Positions 1-11,291 of a stretch of 64,000 bases of DNA are shown piece by piece. The position numbers and the translations under genes were made by a program. Below the pieces are notes generated by a model. That model was given only the letters and a program-made list of their open reading frames with translations. It did not search any database and was not told the DNA's origin. Positions within the stretch are counted from its first letter, which is position 1. Each line of letters starts with the position of its first letter. This DNA is from JABWBD01 sp040768665 (lineage in GTDB: Bacteria > Planctomycetota > Planctomycetia > Pirellulales > Thermoguttaceae): positions 1 to 64,000 of the forward strand of contig JAXGMN010000052.1 in the NCBI GenBank assembly GCA_040768665.1, given 5' to 3'.

Positions 1-262
1 GTGAACCTTTGGCTCCTGCCAGGCGAGCTGGCAGGGGGCCTGTGTCGTGTTGGTGGCGCGGGCTAGCTGGCGAACCTTTGGCTCCTGCCAGACGAGCTGG
101 CAGGGGGCCTGTGTTGTGTTGGCGGCGCGGGCTAGCCGGTGAACCTTTGGCTCCTGCCAGGCGAGCTGGCAGGGGGCCTGTGTTTCGTTGGTGGCGCGGG
201 CTAGCTGATGAACCTTTGGCTCCTGCCAGACGAGCTGGCAGGGGGCCAGATACGCGAGGAGT
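1..262. repeat. Tandem array of a 69 bp hairpin repeat
   Basis: Nearly four copies of a unit beginning GAACCTTTGGCTCCTGCC recur at positions 3, 72, 141 and 210, an exact 69 bp period. Each unit carries an inverted repeat of CTGCCAG and CTGGCAG separated by 5 bases, so each can fold into a hairpin. Copies differ by a few substitutions only. The same unit fills 6.3-7.7 kb and appears again at 30.2 kb. The array begins at the window edge and may extend further. Confidence 0.9.
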
Positions 263-291
263 GCAAGGGCCGGATGCGCGAGGTGGGATGC

Positions 292-1332
292 TCAAGCCGG
301 GGAGGCTTCCGCTTGCGCCTCGGGGTCCGACTCGTCGCGGCGCTTGGTCAAAAGGCGGCGGATCGTGCGAGCGTGGTCGCCGGCCTCCCCGGCGCGGTCC
401 TCGTAGCCGGCGACCGAACGCGTGTGGCCGCGGCGACGCGAATCGGTCGCCAATTTCTTCAATAGGGCTACCCGCTCATCAAGGATCCGCACCGCCGCCC
501 ATAACGCCCGCTCCACCGCCTCCGACTGGTCGGCCAAGAGCGAGACGGCCGTGAACGCGTGGCCGACCTGGCAGCGGTAGCGGTCGATCGAGTCCTCCCC
601 GACGCTGCTCAACGGGCCGCCGCATTCCGGACAACTCAAGGCGACCAGGTTCTCCGGGTGGTCTTTCGGAGGAGGCGTTTCCGAGGCGTTGGGCGAGCCG
701 GTCATCAGACGGACCTCCGCAAGAATGTCTTCGGGGATCTCCGGCGGCGGCGGAGCCGGCTCGCGGACCAGCCGCGCCAAGAGAGAGCCCATCTCGGCCA
801 TCGGCACGACGTGGTCCACTTCAACCCGCTCGATCACGTTGCGGGGCATGTCGGGATAGGACGCATCGCCGGGATCTTGCACGACAGCGAGCCCGCCGCA
901 CCGCTTCACCGCCATCATGCCCGCCGTCCCGTCGTCGAGCATGCCGGTGAGCACCACGCCGATCACCCGCGTGGCATAGGCGGCCGCTGCGGAGCGGAAC
1001 AACGGATCGATCGCCGGCCGCCAGCGGTTCTCCCGCGGGCCGCGGACCACGCGGACCTCGCCCCGCACCAGCAGCGTGTGACGGTCGGGCGGGGCGACGT
1101 AGATCCGGCCGGGCTCGATCGGCTGGCCGTCCCGGGCCTGGTCGGCCGGCAAGGGGCCTATGCGGTTCAGAATTCCGCTCAGCTCGTCCGACGATTCCGC
1201 TGCGATGTGGCGAATTATGAACACCGACGCTCGCAAATCGGCCGGCAAATTCCTTGCCAGCGTTTTCAGCGCCGCCAACCCGTCCATCGAGGCGCCGACG
1301 ACGACAATGTCGTGATGCGGAGTGTCGGGCAT
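292..1332 (-). CDS. CheB-type protein-glutamate methylesterase without a receiver domain
   Basis: 346 residues. Residues 1-190 match the CheB methylesterase fold: the nucleophile motif is GASMDG (Ser15), the catalytic His is His42 in IIRHI, and the catalytic Asp lies in GMLDDGTAG (Asp133/134). CheB hydrolyses methyl esters of chemoreceptor glutamates. The usual N-terminal receiver is absent, so activity would not be controlled by phosphorylation of this protein. Residues about 230-260 hold a CPECGG...YRC-x3-H pattern that could bind zinc, followed by a helical, charged tail. The gene is divergent from the CheB-CheR-like gene and kinase at 1.7-6.3 kb, suggesting one signalling module. Function is inferred from motifs; the substrate receptor is unknown. 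Confidence 0.85.
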   Translation of the reverse strand: MPDTPHHDIVVVGASMDGLAALKTLARNLPADLRASVFIIRHIAAESSDELSGILNRIGPLPADQARDGQPIEPGRIYVAPPDRHTLLVRGEVRVVRGPRENRWRPAIDPLFRSAAAAYATRVIGVVLTGMLDDGTAGMMAVKRCGGLAVVQDPGDASYPDMPRNVIERVEVDHVVPMAEMGSLLARLVREPAPPPPEIPEDILAEVRLMTGSPNASETPPPKDHPENLVALSCPECGGPLSSVGEDSIDRYRCQVGHAFTAVSLLADQSEAVERALWAAVRILDERVALLKKLATDSRRRGHTRSVAGYEDRAGEAGDHARTIRRLLTKRRDESDPEAQAEASPA

Positions 1333-1674
1333 TCAACGCCTACCAAGGATGGAGCAACCGCCGGCCGAGCAGCCATGGTCGAGGCGGTTCTTCCTGCCGA
1401 AGGGCTCTGGTCAGCGGAAACGTAGCCCAGCCAGGCCGGCATTCACAGCGGTCCCAAGCCGCCGACCTGCAATTCTATACCCGCCAGTCCCCCCGTTATC
1501 AGGAAAATGCCTAGGCAGTCAGGGGAAATCGAGGGATTCGCGCCGGAGGAGCCCGCCTTTACAATACCGGCAGGGGAATGTCGTGGTTACTGGTTACTGC
1601 GTGACGCGCGCCCGACCGACTCTCCCAAGCCGCCGTTCGCCCGCCGCGAGCTACTGGAAGTGAAGGAAAGCGCC
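1333..1674. other. Divergent intergenic region
   Basis: This 342 bp stretch separates the CheB gene from the plus-strand CheB-CheR gene and must hold both promoters. Open frames cross it but lack family similarity. The downstream start is placed at the ATG at 1675, because the Lys/Arg/Ala-rich segment that precedes the CheB domain starts there. I see no convincing promoter hexamers or hairpins. Confidence 0.5.
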
Positions 1675-2550
1675 ATGGCGGCGAAGAAAAGGGCAAAGCA
1701 ACCTGAGAAGCAACGCACCCGCGGCGGCGCCTCCGCGCCCGCAGCCAAAAGCCCCAGGCGAAAAACGGCCGCCCGAAAGAAAGATTCCCCCGAGCACCGG
1801 CCCGCCGAGCCGGACACCATCGAAAGTGCGACCGTCGAATCCTCCGAGCCCGAAGCCGGCGACGGCGCCCGGCAATTTCCCGTCGTCGGCATCGGGGCAT
1901 CCGCCGGCGGCCTGGAGGCGCTCCGCGAGCTTCTGGAGCATCTGCCGACCGATACCGGCATGGCCTTCGTCTTCTGCCAGCACCTCTCGCCGCAGCATAA
2001 AAGCGACCTGCCGGACATCCTCGGCCGTTCGACGAAGATGCCGGTGCTTCACATCAGCGACGGCACCAGGCTCAAGCCCGATCATCTGTTCGTCCTGCCG
2101 CCCAACCACAATCTGGAAGTGATGCAGGGCACGCTCCACTTGATGTGCTTCGAGGAGGAGGACTCGCATCGCCATTTGCCGGTCGACCACTTCTTCCGCT
2201 CGCTCGCCGCCGACATGGGGCCGAGCGCCATCGGTGTGATCCTTTCGGGGACCGGCTCCGATGGAACGCTGGGCTTGCGCGAGATCAAGTCGGCCGGTGG
2301 GCTGACGCTGGTGCAGTCGACGGAGACGGCCCGCTACGGCGGCATGCCCGCCAGCGCCGCCGACGACGTGGTCGACTTTCGCCTCTCGCCCCGGCAGATC
2401 GCGGAGGAGCTGGCCCATATCGGCAATCTCAGCCGCGGCGGCCGTCTGCCGATCATCGAGAGGCCCCCCGCCGAGCCGCCCGACGACATGCAGAAAATCT
2501 TTCTGGTGCTCCGCCGGGCCACGGGCGTCGACTTCAGCCTGTACAAGCAG

Positions 2551-2638
2551 ACGACCGTCTCGCGGCGGATCGCCCGCCGCATGCTCTTGCAGAAACGACC
2601 GTCTCGCGGCGGATCGCCCGCCGCATGCTCTTGCACAA
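2551..2638. repeat. 44 bp tandem duplication inside the CheB-CheR gene
   Basis: The 40 bases from ACGACCGTCTCGCGGCGGAT onward occur at 2551-2590 and again, identically, at 2595-2634, a 44 bp period. Since 44 is not a multiple of three, the copy moves the CheR domain out of the CheB frame. Removing one copy restores continuous reading through SRRIARRMLL-HKLDSLKRY. Confidence 0.92.
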
Positions 2639-3319
2639 GCTCGATTCGCTGAAGCGCTACGCCAAGTACCTGCAGCAGGCCCCCGGCGAGGTCAGCGCCC
2701 TGTTCGAGGAACTGTTGATCAACGTCACCGGGTTCTTCCGCGATCCCGAAACGTTCGAGGCGCTCAAACAGGTGGTCTTCCCTCGCATCCTCAAAGACCG
2801 CGACAACGACTACCCGCTGCGGATCTGGGTGCCGGCCTGCTCGACCGGCGAAGAGGCCTACTCGATCGCCATGATCCTGCTGGAATACCTGGGCCAGCAG
2901 GACGGGCGGCCCCCGATCCAGATCTTCGCCACCGACGTCAGCGAGTCGGCCGTGCACAAGGCCCGCGCGGCCCGCTATCCGGAGAACATCGCGGCCGACG
3001 TCTCGCCGGAGCGGCTCAAGCGGTTCTTCTACAAGACCGAGGGCGGCTACCAGATCTCCAAGGCAATCCGCGACATGTGCATCGTGGCCCGGCAGAACCT
3101 GGTCCGCGATCCGCCGTTTTCGGGGCTGGACCTGATCAGTTGCCGGAATCTCCTGATCTACATGGGGCCGCAGCTTCAGAGGCCGACCGCGTCGTGCTGG
3201 AAAATTACGGCCCCTGCGGCGTGCTCGTCGACCAGCAGATGAACATCCACCAGTTTCGCGGCCAGACCGGCCGCTTCCTGGAGCCCTCGCCGGGCTAGGC
3301 CAGCCTGAATCTCTTGAAG

Positions 3320-4547
<1,228 letters not shown>

Positions 4548-4555
<8 letters not shown>

Positions 4556-6305
4556 CGGGCAGGAGGCAGGCGATCGTTCCGCAGCCGCGCTGCGGGAAGC
4601 GGCCGAGCGGCGGGTCCAGGCCCGGACCGCCGGGCCGCCGGGGCGGTCGGCCGAGGAGTTGCTGCACGAGCTGGCCGTGCACCAGGTCGAGCTGGAGATG
4701 CAGAACGAGGAGCTCCGCATCGCGCAGCAGGAGCTGGAGCTATCGCGCGACCGCTACGCGGACCTTTACGACTTCGCCCCGGTCGGCTACCTGACGCTCT
4801 CTCCGCGCGGCGAGATCCGCGAGCTCAACCTCACCGCCGCCCGGATGCTCGGGGCCGAGCGGGATCGGCTGCTGGGCCGAAAGATGAGCTTGCGGGTGTT
4901 GACCTCCGAACGGCTGGTCCTGCGGCAGCACATCGCCGATTGCCTGGCGGATGGGAAGAACGAGTATACGTGCGAATTGAGGGTGCAGCCGCTGAGTGGC
5001 CAGCCGGTGGTGGTGCAGCTTCGCAGCCGCTGTTGGCACGACCACCACGATGGTTCGCTCTGCCGCACGGCGATGACCGACATCACTCGCCGCAAGGAGG
5101 CCGAAGACCAACTTTGCGAGTTGAACGATACGCTGGCCCAACAGGTGGCCGAGCGGACGGCCGAGCTCGAGCACCGCACCGCCCAGCTTCAGGCCCTCGC
5201 CCGCCAGCTCACCCAGGTCGAACACCGCGAGCGCCGCCGCCTGGCCAAGATGCTGCACGACCACTTGCAGCAGATGCTCGTCGCGGCGCGGATCAGCGCG
5301 GGCGTGGCAAAGCGCAAGAATCCCAGCGAGGAGATGCGCGTGTCGTTGGAGAAGATCGACAACCTGCTCAACGAGTCGATCAACGTCTCGCGCACGCTGA
5401 CCCTGGAGCTCTGCCCGCCGGTGCTCTACGACGTCGGCCTGATCGCCGGCCTGCAGTGGGTGGCTCGCCATATGGAGGAGCGGCAGGATTTCCAGGTCCG
5501 GCTTGAAATCGACCAGCCGGTCGAGCCGCAGGCGACGGAGATCAAGGTCCTTTTGTTCGAGGCGGTCCGCGAGCTGTTGTTCAACGCGGTGAAGCACGCC
5601 GGCGTCGCCGAGGCCGCGGTGACGGTCGAGCGCCGCGGTGACGGCCTGCTTTCGGCGACGGTGACGGACCGCGGCGAAGGCTTCGATCCGGCGAAGCTCG
5701 ATGCCGACGCGACCGAGCGCGGCTTCGGGCTGTTCCATATCCGGCAGCGCCTGGATTCGCTGGGCGGACAGTTCGAGATCGTTTCCACGCCCGGCCAGGG
5801 CACCACCGCTACGGTAATCGTCCCGGACCTCCCGGCCGAACCGCCGGAGGAGGTTGAGGAGAGTTTGCCACCTTCCGCGCGCGGGCGCAGGACGGCGGCC
5901 CGGCAGCGCGTGGCCGATGAGCCGGCGAAGCGGACGATCCGAATCCTGCTGGCCGACGACCACGAGATCGTCCGCCACGGCCTGGCCGGCATGCTCGGCG
6001 AAGAGCCGGACATCGAGGTGGTGGCCGAGGCGGGCGACGGCCTGGAGGCGATCGACCTGGCCCGCCAGACCCGTCCCGACGTCATCCTGATGGACGTGAC
6101 GATGCCGCGTCTCGACGGCATTGAAGCCACGCGCCGCATCAAGGCCGAGCTGCCCGACGTGACGATCATCGGCCTATCGATGCACTCCCGCACCGACCTG
6201 GCCGACGCCATGCGCACCGCCGGCGCCTATCTCTGCAAAGGCGACTGCGCCGACGAACTCGTCCGCGCCATCCGCGCCGCAACGGACACGGCCGCGGGGG
6301 AGTGA
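4548..6305 (+). CDS. Hybrid PAS histidine kinase with C-terminal receiver
   Basis: 585 residues. The ATG at 4548 overlaps the previous stop and has GGAGG 9 bases upstream, which favours it over 4527. A coiled N-terminus leads to a PAS domain (about 60-185). It is followed by a HisKA_3-type dimerisation domain with HDHLQQ (phospho-acceptor His237), an HATPase domain (N box NAVKHA, DRGEGFDP, GFGLFHIRQRL) and a receiver (LLADDHEIVRHG; Asp516 in ILMDVTMP; Lys in CKGDCADEL). HisKA_3 kinases usually signal to NarL-type regulators. Here the receiver is fused and has no HTH output, so output must pass by phosphotransfer or protein contact. The separate receiver protein at 23.6 kb is its close relative and a candidate partner. 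Confidence 0.88.
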
Positions 6306-7764
6306 GGCAGTGCGGGAGCGATGAATGGATTGAGCCACTGCTCCCGGCCCCCTGCCAGTTTCCTCGCCTGGCAGGAGCCACAGGTTTCTTCAGCTAGCCG
6401 CACGCCCCGCCCCGCACGATCCCGGCCCCCGCCGTTTCCCCACCTGGCAGGGGCCAAAGGTCCCTTCAGCTAGCCGGCGCGCCCCGCCCCGCAGATCCCG
6501 GCCCCCTGCCGCTCGCCCGGCGGAGCCAGAGGTTTCTTCAGCTGCCAGCCGCCCACGGTCGACGTTCTGCACTACCGGAAGGAGGACGGCGGCTGCGCCT
6601 CACCGCTAGCCGACAACCCCGTGCTTCTGCCAGGCGAGCCCGCAGGGGGCGTTAGTGAGGTGGGCGTGGAGCGCGCGGGCTAGCCGACGAACCCGCGCTC
6701 CTGCCAGGCGAGCCTGGCAGGGGCGTTATGCGGTGGGCGGGGCGCGCGGGCTAGCCGACGAATGCGCTCCTGCCAGGCGAGCCCGGCAGGGGGCGTTATG
6801 CGGTGGGCGGGGCGCGCGGGCTAGCCGACGAACCGCCGCGCTCCCGCTAGGCGAGCCTGGCAGGGGGCGTTATGCGGTGGGCGGGGCGCGCGGGCTAGCC
6901 GACGAACCTGTGCCCCTGCCAGGCGAGCTGGCAGGGGGCGTTATGCGGTGGGCGGAGCGCGGGCTAGCCGACGAACCTCGCGCTCTGCCAGGCGAGCCTG
7001 GCAGGGGGCGTTATGAGGTGGGCGTGGCGCCGCGGGCTGGCCGACGAATCCCGCTCGCCAGGCGAGCCTGGCAGGGGGCGTTATGAGGTGGGCGTGGGTG
7101 CGAGCTAGCCGACGAACCCGTGCCCTGCCAGGCGAGCCGGCAGGGGCGTTATGAGGTGGGCGTGAGCGCGGGCTAGCCGACGAACCTCGCCCCTGCCAGG
7201 CGAGCCTGGCAGGGGGCGTTATGAGGTGGGCGGAGCCGCGGGCTAGCCGACGAACCTGCGCTCCCTGCCAGGCGAATGGCAGGGGTGGGCAGGAGGTGGG
7301 CGGGAGCGCGGGCTAGCCGACGAACCTGCGCTCCTGCCAGGCGAGCTGGCAGGCGGGGCGTTATGAGGTGGGCGTGAGCCGCGGGCTAGCCGACGAACCC
7401 AGGCCCTGCCAGGCGAGCCTGGCAGGGGGCGTTGGCGGAGGTGGGCGTGAGCCGCGGGCTAGCCGACGAACCTGCGCTCCCGCCAGGCGAGCCTGGCAGG
7501 GGGCGCGCGAGGTGGGCGTGAGCGCGGGCTAGCCGACGAATCGCCGCGCTCCCTGCCAGGCGAGCTGGCAGGGGGGCGTTGCGAGGTGGGGCGGCGCCGC
7601 GGGCTAGCCGACGAACCTGTGCGCTCCCGCCGCGCGAGCCTGGCAGGGGGCGTTGCGAGGTGGGCGGAGCCGCGGGCTAGCCGACGAACCTGCGCTCCTG
7701 CCAGGCGAGCTGGCAGGGGGCATGAACGCATTCGGACGCGCTCTCGCCCTCATCCCTCATCCCT
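6306..7764. repeat. Large array of the 69-72 bp hairpin repeat with inverted copies at one end
   Basis: No gene is seen in these 1.46 kb. From about 6616 to 7731, roughly 16 direct units are visible, each with GGGCTAGCCGACGAA, then CTGCCAGGCGAGC(C)TGGCAG (a 7-9 bp stem) and GGGGGCGTTATGAGGTGGGC. Spacing is about 65-76 bp because of small indels. From about 6335 to 6545 three units run in the opposite orientation (CCCCCTGCCAG ... CAGCTAGCC). Sequence between hairpins is conserved, so this is not a CRISPR array. The unit matches the array at 1-262. Confidence 0.9.
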
Positions 7765-9894
7765 TCACCTTACTCCCAGGTTCTCCGCCAAGAACGCCCA
7801 CTGGTCCGCCGTCTCTTCGATCATCTTGGTGACCGGCGTGCCGGCGCCGTGCCCGGCTCGCGTCTCGATGCGGATCAGCACCGGGGCATCGCCCGCCTGG
7901 GCGTGCTGCAGCGCCGCGGCGAACTTGAAACTGTGCGCCGGCACCACGCGGTCGTCGGTATCCGCCGTGGTCACCAGCGTCGCCGGATAGTGCGTGCCGA
8001 CCTTCAGATTCTGATACGGCGAATACTTCACCAGCGCCCGAAACTCCTCCGCATCGTCCGACGACCCGTAGTCGTCGACCCAGTACCGCCCCGCCGTGAA
8101 CTTGTCGAACCGCAGCATGTCCATCACGCCGACCGCCGGCAGGCACGCGCCAAAGAGCTCCGGCCGCTGGGTCATCGCCGCGCCGACCAACAGCCCGCCG
8201 TTGCTGCGGCCCTGGATCGCCAGCCGCTCCGGCCGCGTATAGCGTTGGTCGATCAGCCATTCGGCGGCCGCGATGAAGTCGTCAAAGACGTTCTGCTTGT
8301 GGAGCTTCGTACCGGCCCTGTGCCATGCCTCGCCATACTCGCCGCCTCCGCGAAGGTTCGGCACCGCCAGCACACCGCCCATCTCCATCCACACCAGCCA
8401 GCTCGCCGAGAAATGCGGCGTCAGCGAGATGTTGAAACCTCCATACCCGTAAAGCAGCGTCGGGTTCGTGCCGTCCAGCGAAATCCCTCTCTTGTGCGCG
8501 AGAAACATCGGCACGCGGGTGCCGTCGCGGCTGGTGTGGAAGACCTGCTTCACTTCGTACCGCTCGGCGTCGAACTTCACCTCCGCGCGGCGGAAGAGCG
8601 TGCTCTCGCCGGTGAGCAGGTCGTAGCGGTAGATCACCGGAGGCGTGGTGAAACTGGTGAAAACGTAAAACGTCTCCGTATCGGTCTGCCGCCCGTCGAA
8701 CCCGCCGACGCTGCCGATCCCCGGAAACTCGACCTCGCGGAGAAACCGCCCGTCCATCGCGTGGATCTTCACCTGCGGCTTCACGTCCTGGAGATACTCG
8801 GCGATGAACTGGTTCCCGACCAGGCTGACGCCCTGGAGCGTCTCTTCCGCCTGCGGCAGGATTTCCTTGTAGTGTTTCGGCTCCGGGCGGCGCAGGTCGA
8901 TCCCGATCAGCCGCCGGCGCGGCGCGTCAAGGTCGGTCTGGAAGAAAAGCAGCGGCCCGTCGTTGCCGACCAGCGAATACTCATGCTCGAAGTTGTCGAC
9001 GAGCTCCGTCGGCATCGCGTACGGCTCGGCCAGGTCCTTCACCGTGATGCGGTACTTGTCGTCGGTGCCGACCGAGGTGGTGATCACCAGGTAGCGGCCG
9101 TCTTCGGTGACCTTCGCGTGGTACTTCCACTCGGGATGCTCCGGGCGATGGTAAACCACAACGTCGTCCGACTGCGGCGAGCCGAGCCGGTGATAGCAGA
9201 CCTTGTTGTTGAGGTTGAGCGACTGAAACTCCTCGCCGGCCGCGGGCTCCTCGAACCGGCTGTAGAAGAACCCCTTGCCGTCCTTCGTCCAGGAGATGCT
9301 CGCCCACTTGAGCCACCGGAGCTCGTCGGAGAGGATCGTGCCCGTGGCGGTTTCCATCACCTGGGCCGTATTCCAGTCGGAGCCCGCTTCGGCGCGGGCG
9401 TAGGCCAGGTACTTGCCGTCGTCGCTGAACGACAGCCCGGCCAGCGACACCGTGCCGTCGGCCGACCACGTGTTGGGATCGATCAACACTCTCGGCTCGC
9501 CGTCCAGCGAGTCCATCGCGTAGAGGACCGACTGGTTCTGCAGCCCCTCGTTCTTGAAGTAGTAGTAGCGTCCGCCGCGTTTCATGGGCGCGGAGAAGCG
9601 GGGATAGTCCCACAGCTCCTTGAGCCGGCGGAAGATCTTTTCACGCGCCGGGAGCGATTCGAGATAGCCGAACGTCACCTTGTTCTGCCGCTTGACCCAC
9701 TCGGCCACCTCGGGGCTGTTGCGGACATCCTCTTCGAGCCACCGATACGGATCGGGCACCTCGACGCCGTGGTAGGTATCGACGTGGTCGGTCCGGCGCG
9801 TGTTCGGATACCGGAGCCCCTCGCCGTGGGCGACCGCCGAAGCGAGAAGCAGCCCGCTCAGAGACAGACAGAGAAGGTTGCAGTCGAACGTCAT
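7765..9894 (-). CDS. Prolyl oligopeptidase family serine peptidase (S9A)
   Basis: 709 residues with a signal peptide at residues 1-25 (hydrophobic core LLCLSLSGLLLASAVAHG), so it is exported. The N-terminal region beginning YPNTRRTDHVDTYHGVEVPD is the S9A start, followed by a seven-bladed propeller domain that restricts access to peptides. The alpha/beta hydrolase domain carries Ser564 in QGRSNGG, Asp647/648 in DTDDRVV and His682 in RAGHGAG. The family cleaves short peptides after proline. Length is normal (about 700). It stands alone, with no obvious operon partners. AAGGA lies 10 bases before the ATG. Confidence 0.93.
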   Translation of the reverse strand: MTFDCNLLCLSLSGLLLASAVAHGEGLRYPNTRRTDHVDTYHGVEVPDPYRWLEEDVRNSPEVAEWVKRQNKVTFGYLESLPAREKIFRRLKELWDYPRFSAPMKRGGRYYYFKNEGLQNQSVLYAMDSLDGEPRVLIDPNTWSADGTVSLAGLSFSDDGKYLAYARAEAGSDWNTAQVMETATGTILSDELRWLKWASISWTKDGKGFFYSRFEEPAAGEEFQSLNLNNKVCYHRLGSPQSDDVVVYHRPEHPEWKYHAKVTEDGRYLVITTSVGTDDKYRITVKDLAEPYAMPTELVDNFEHEYSLVGNDGPLLFFQTDLDAPRRRLIGIDLRRPEPKHYKEILPQAEETLQGVSLVGNQFIAEYLQDVKPQVKIHAMDGRFLREVEFPGIGSVGGFDGRQTDTETFYVFTSFTTPPVIYRYDLLTGESTLFRRAEVKFDAERYEVKQVFHTSRDGTRVPMFLAHKRGISLDGTNPTLLYGYGGFNISLTPHFSASWLVWMEMGGVLAVPNLRGGGEYGEAWHRAGTKLHKQNVFDDFIAAAEWLIDQRYTRPERLAIQGRSNGGLLVGAAMTQRPELFGACLPAVGVMDMLRFDKFTAGRYWVDDYGSSDDAEEFRALVKYSPYQNLKVGTHYPATLVTTADTDDRVVPAHSFKFAAALQHAQAGDAPVLIRIETRAGHGAGTPVTKMIEETADQWAFLAENLGVR

Positions 9895-10030
9895 GAATGG
9901 GGTTTCCTTATTGGATTCAATTCGGCCAAACGATTAGATGGCTGCTTCTCCTTCCACGAGCCCGTATAATAGCCTGCATCATTTTCCGCCGTGCCCGGCC
10001 CGCCTTCAACCCTATCCGGAGGGAAACGCC

Positions 10031-11155
10031 ATGTTTCGTCCCATCCTCGCCTTCGCCGCCCTGCTCCTGCCCGCTGCCGCTTTCTCCGCCGCCCCCCCGA
10101 ACCCTCAACCGCTCGAGATCGGCCAAAAGGCTCCCGGCTTCGAGCTGCCCGGCGCCGACGGCAAGACCTACCGCCTGGCCGACTTCGACGATGCCAAAAT
10201 CCTGGTCGTGGTCTTCACCTGCAACCACTGCCCGACCGCGCAGGCCTACGAGGACCGGCTCATCCAATTGCAGAACGACTACGCGGGCCGCGGCGTGGCC
10301 GTGGTGGCCATCTCGCCCAACGACCCGCTCGCGGTCCGGCTCGACGAGCTCGGCTACACCGATGTGAGCGACTCGCTGGAGGAAATGAAGATCCGCGCCA
10401 AAGACAAAGACTTCCCCTTCCCCTACCTTTACGATGGCGAGAAACAGGACGTTTCCGCCGCCTACGGCGCTTTGGCCACTCCCCATGTCTTCATCTTCGA
10501 CCGCGACCGCAAGCTGCGGTACATCGGACGGGTCGACGATTCCGACGTCCGCGAGGTCCGCTCGCACGATGCCCGCAATGCCATCGACGCCCTCCTGGCC
10601 GGCAAGCCGGTGCCGGTGGAAAAGACCCGTGTGTTCGGCTGCTCGACCAAGTGGTCCGACAAGCGGCCGACAGTGATCGAATCGCTCAAGAAATGGAACG
10701 CCGAGCCGGTCGAGCTCGAGCGGATCGACGCCGAGGGCGTCAAGAAGCTGGCCGCCAACGACACCGGCAAGCTGCGGCTGGTGAACGTCTGGGCCACCTG
10801 GTGCGGGCCGTGCGTCGAGGAGCTGGACGAACTGGTCACCATCCACCGCATGTACCGCAAGCGCGACTTCGAGGTGATCACGATCAGCCTCGATGAAGCC
10901 GAGCAGAAGGACCGGGCTCTGAAAACGCTCGAGGAGAAACACGCCTCGACCAAGAACTACCTGTTCAGCTCGCCCGACCGCGACAAGCTGGCCGAGGCCC
11001 TCGATCCCGACTGGCCCGGCCCGCTGCCCTACACCGTGCTCATCGCCCCCGGCGGCAAGGTCCTCTACCGCCACTACCGCCCGATCGATCCGCTGGAAGT
11101 GAAGCACACGATCGTGGAATACCTGGGGCGGACCTACGCATCGAAAAAGAGGTAG
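10031..11155 (+). CDS. Exported protein with tandem thioredoxin-like domains
   Basis: 374 residues. The ATG at 10031 is preceded by GGAGGG and starts a signal peptide (LAFAALLLPAAAFSA). Domain 1 (about 28-190) is AhpC/TSA-like with CNHC (Cys64, Cys67), GQKAPGFELPGADGK at its start and TPHVFIFDRDRKLRY. Domain 2 (about 225-370) is a TlpA-like thioredoxin with WATWCGPC (Cys258, Cys261). Both CXXC pairs suggest thiol-disulfide exchange outside the cytoplasm. It could be a thioredoxin-family reductase or a peroxiredoxin-like protein; the substrate is not known. Confidence 0.85.
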   Translation: MFRPILAFAALLLPAAAFSAAPPNPQPLEIGQKAPGFELPGADGKTYRLADFDDAKILVVVFTCNHCPTAQAYEDRLIQLQNDYAGRGVAVVAISPNDPLAVRLDELGYTDVSDSLEEMKIRAKDKDFPFPYLYDGEKQDVSAAYGALATPHVFIFDRDRKLRYIGRVDDSDVREVRSHDARNAIDALLAGKPVPVEKTRVFGCSTKWSDKRPTVIESLKKWNAEPVELERIDAEGVKKLAANDTGKLRLVNVWATWCGPCVEELDELVTIHRMYRKRDFEVITISLDEAEQKDRALKTLEEKHASTKNYLFSSPDRDKLAEALDPDWPGPLPYTVLIAPGGKVLYRHYRPIDPLEVKHTIVEYLGRTYASKKR

Positions 11156-11186
11156 ACGCGAGGCAAGCACGCGGGTTGGTGGCCGA

Positions 11187-11243
11187 AGAGAGTAGAAAAG
11201 AAAATGGTGGAAAAGAAAATGGTGGAAAAGAAGATGAATTTGT
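11187..11243. repeat. Purine-rich repeat, left arm flanking the GxxExxY gene
   Basis: GAAAATGGTGGAAAAGAAAA recurs with a 17 bp step (AAAAGAAAATGGTGG). Its imperfect reverse complement lies at about 12095-12160, on the other side of the GxxExxY gene. The two arms could pair in RNA or single-stranded DNA. Confidence 0.75.
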
Positions 11244-11291
11244 GACGCGCCGCTTGGTCCGACTACTCTCACTTTTCTGGAGAAGGCGGTC

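Noticed and set aside
4740..5978. Long minus-strand frame opposite the kinase
   Set aside because: Antisense shadow; the plus strand has all kinase and receiver motifs.
6306..7764. CRISPR array
   Set aside because: Spacing is regular, but the sequence between the hairpins is itself conserved in each unit. There are no unique spacers and no cas genes.
7849..9969. Long plus-strand frame opposite the prolyl oligopeptidase
   Set aside because: It is a GC-rich antisense shadow of a gene with clear catalytic motifs. It is Arg/His/Gln-rich and has no family features.
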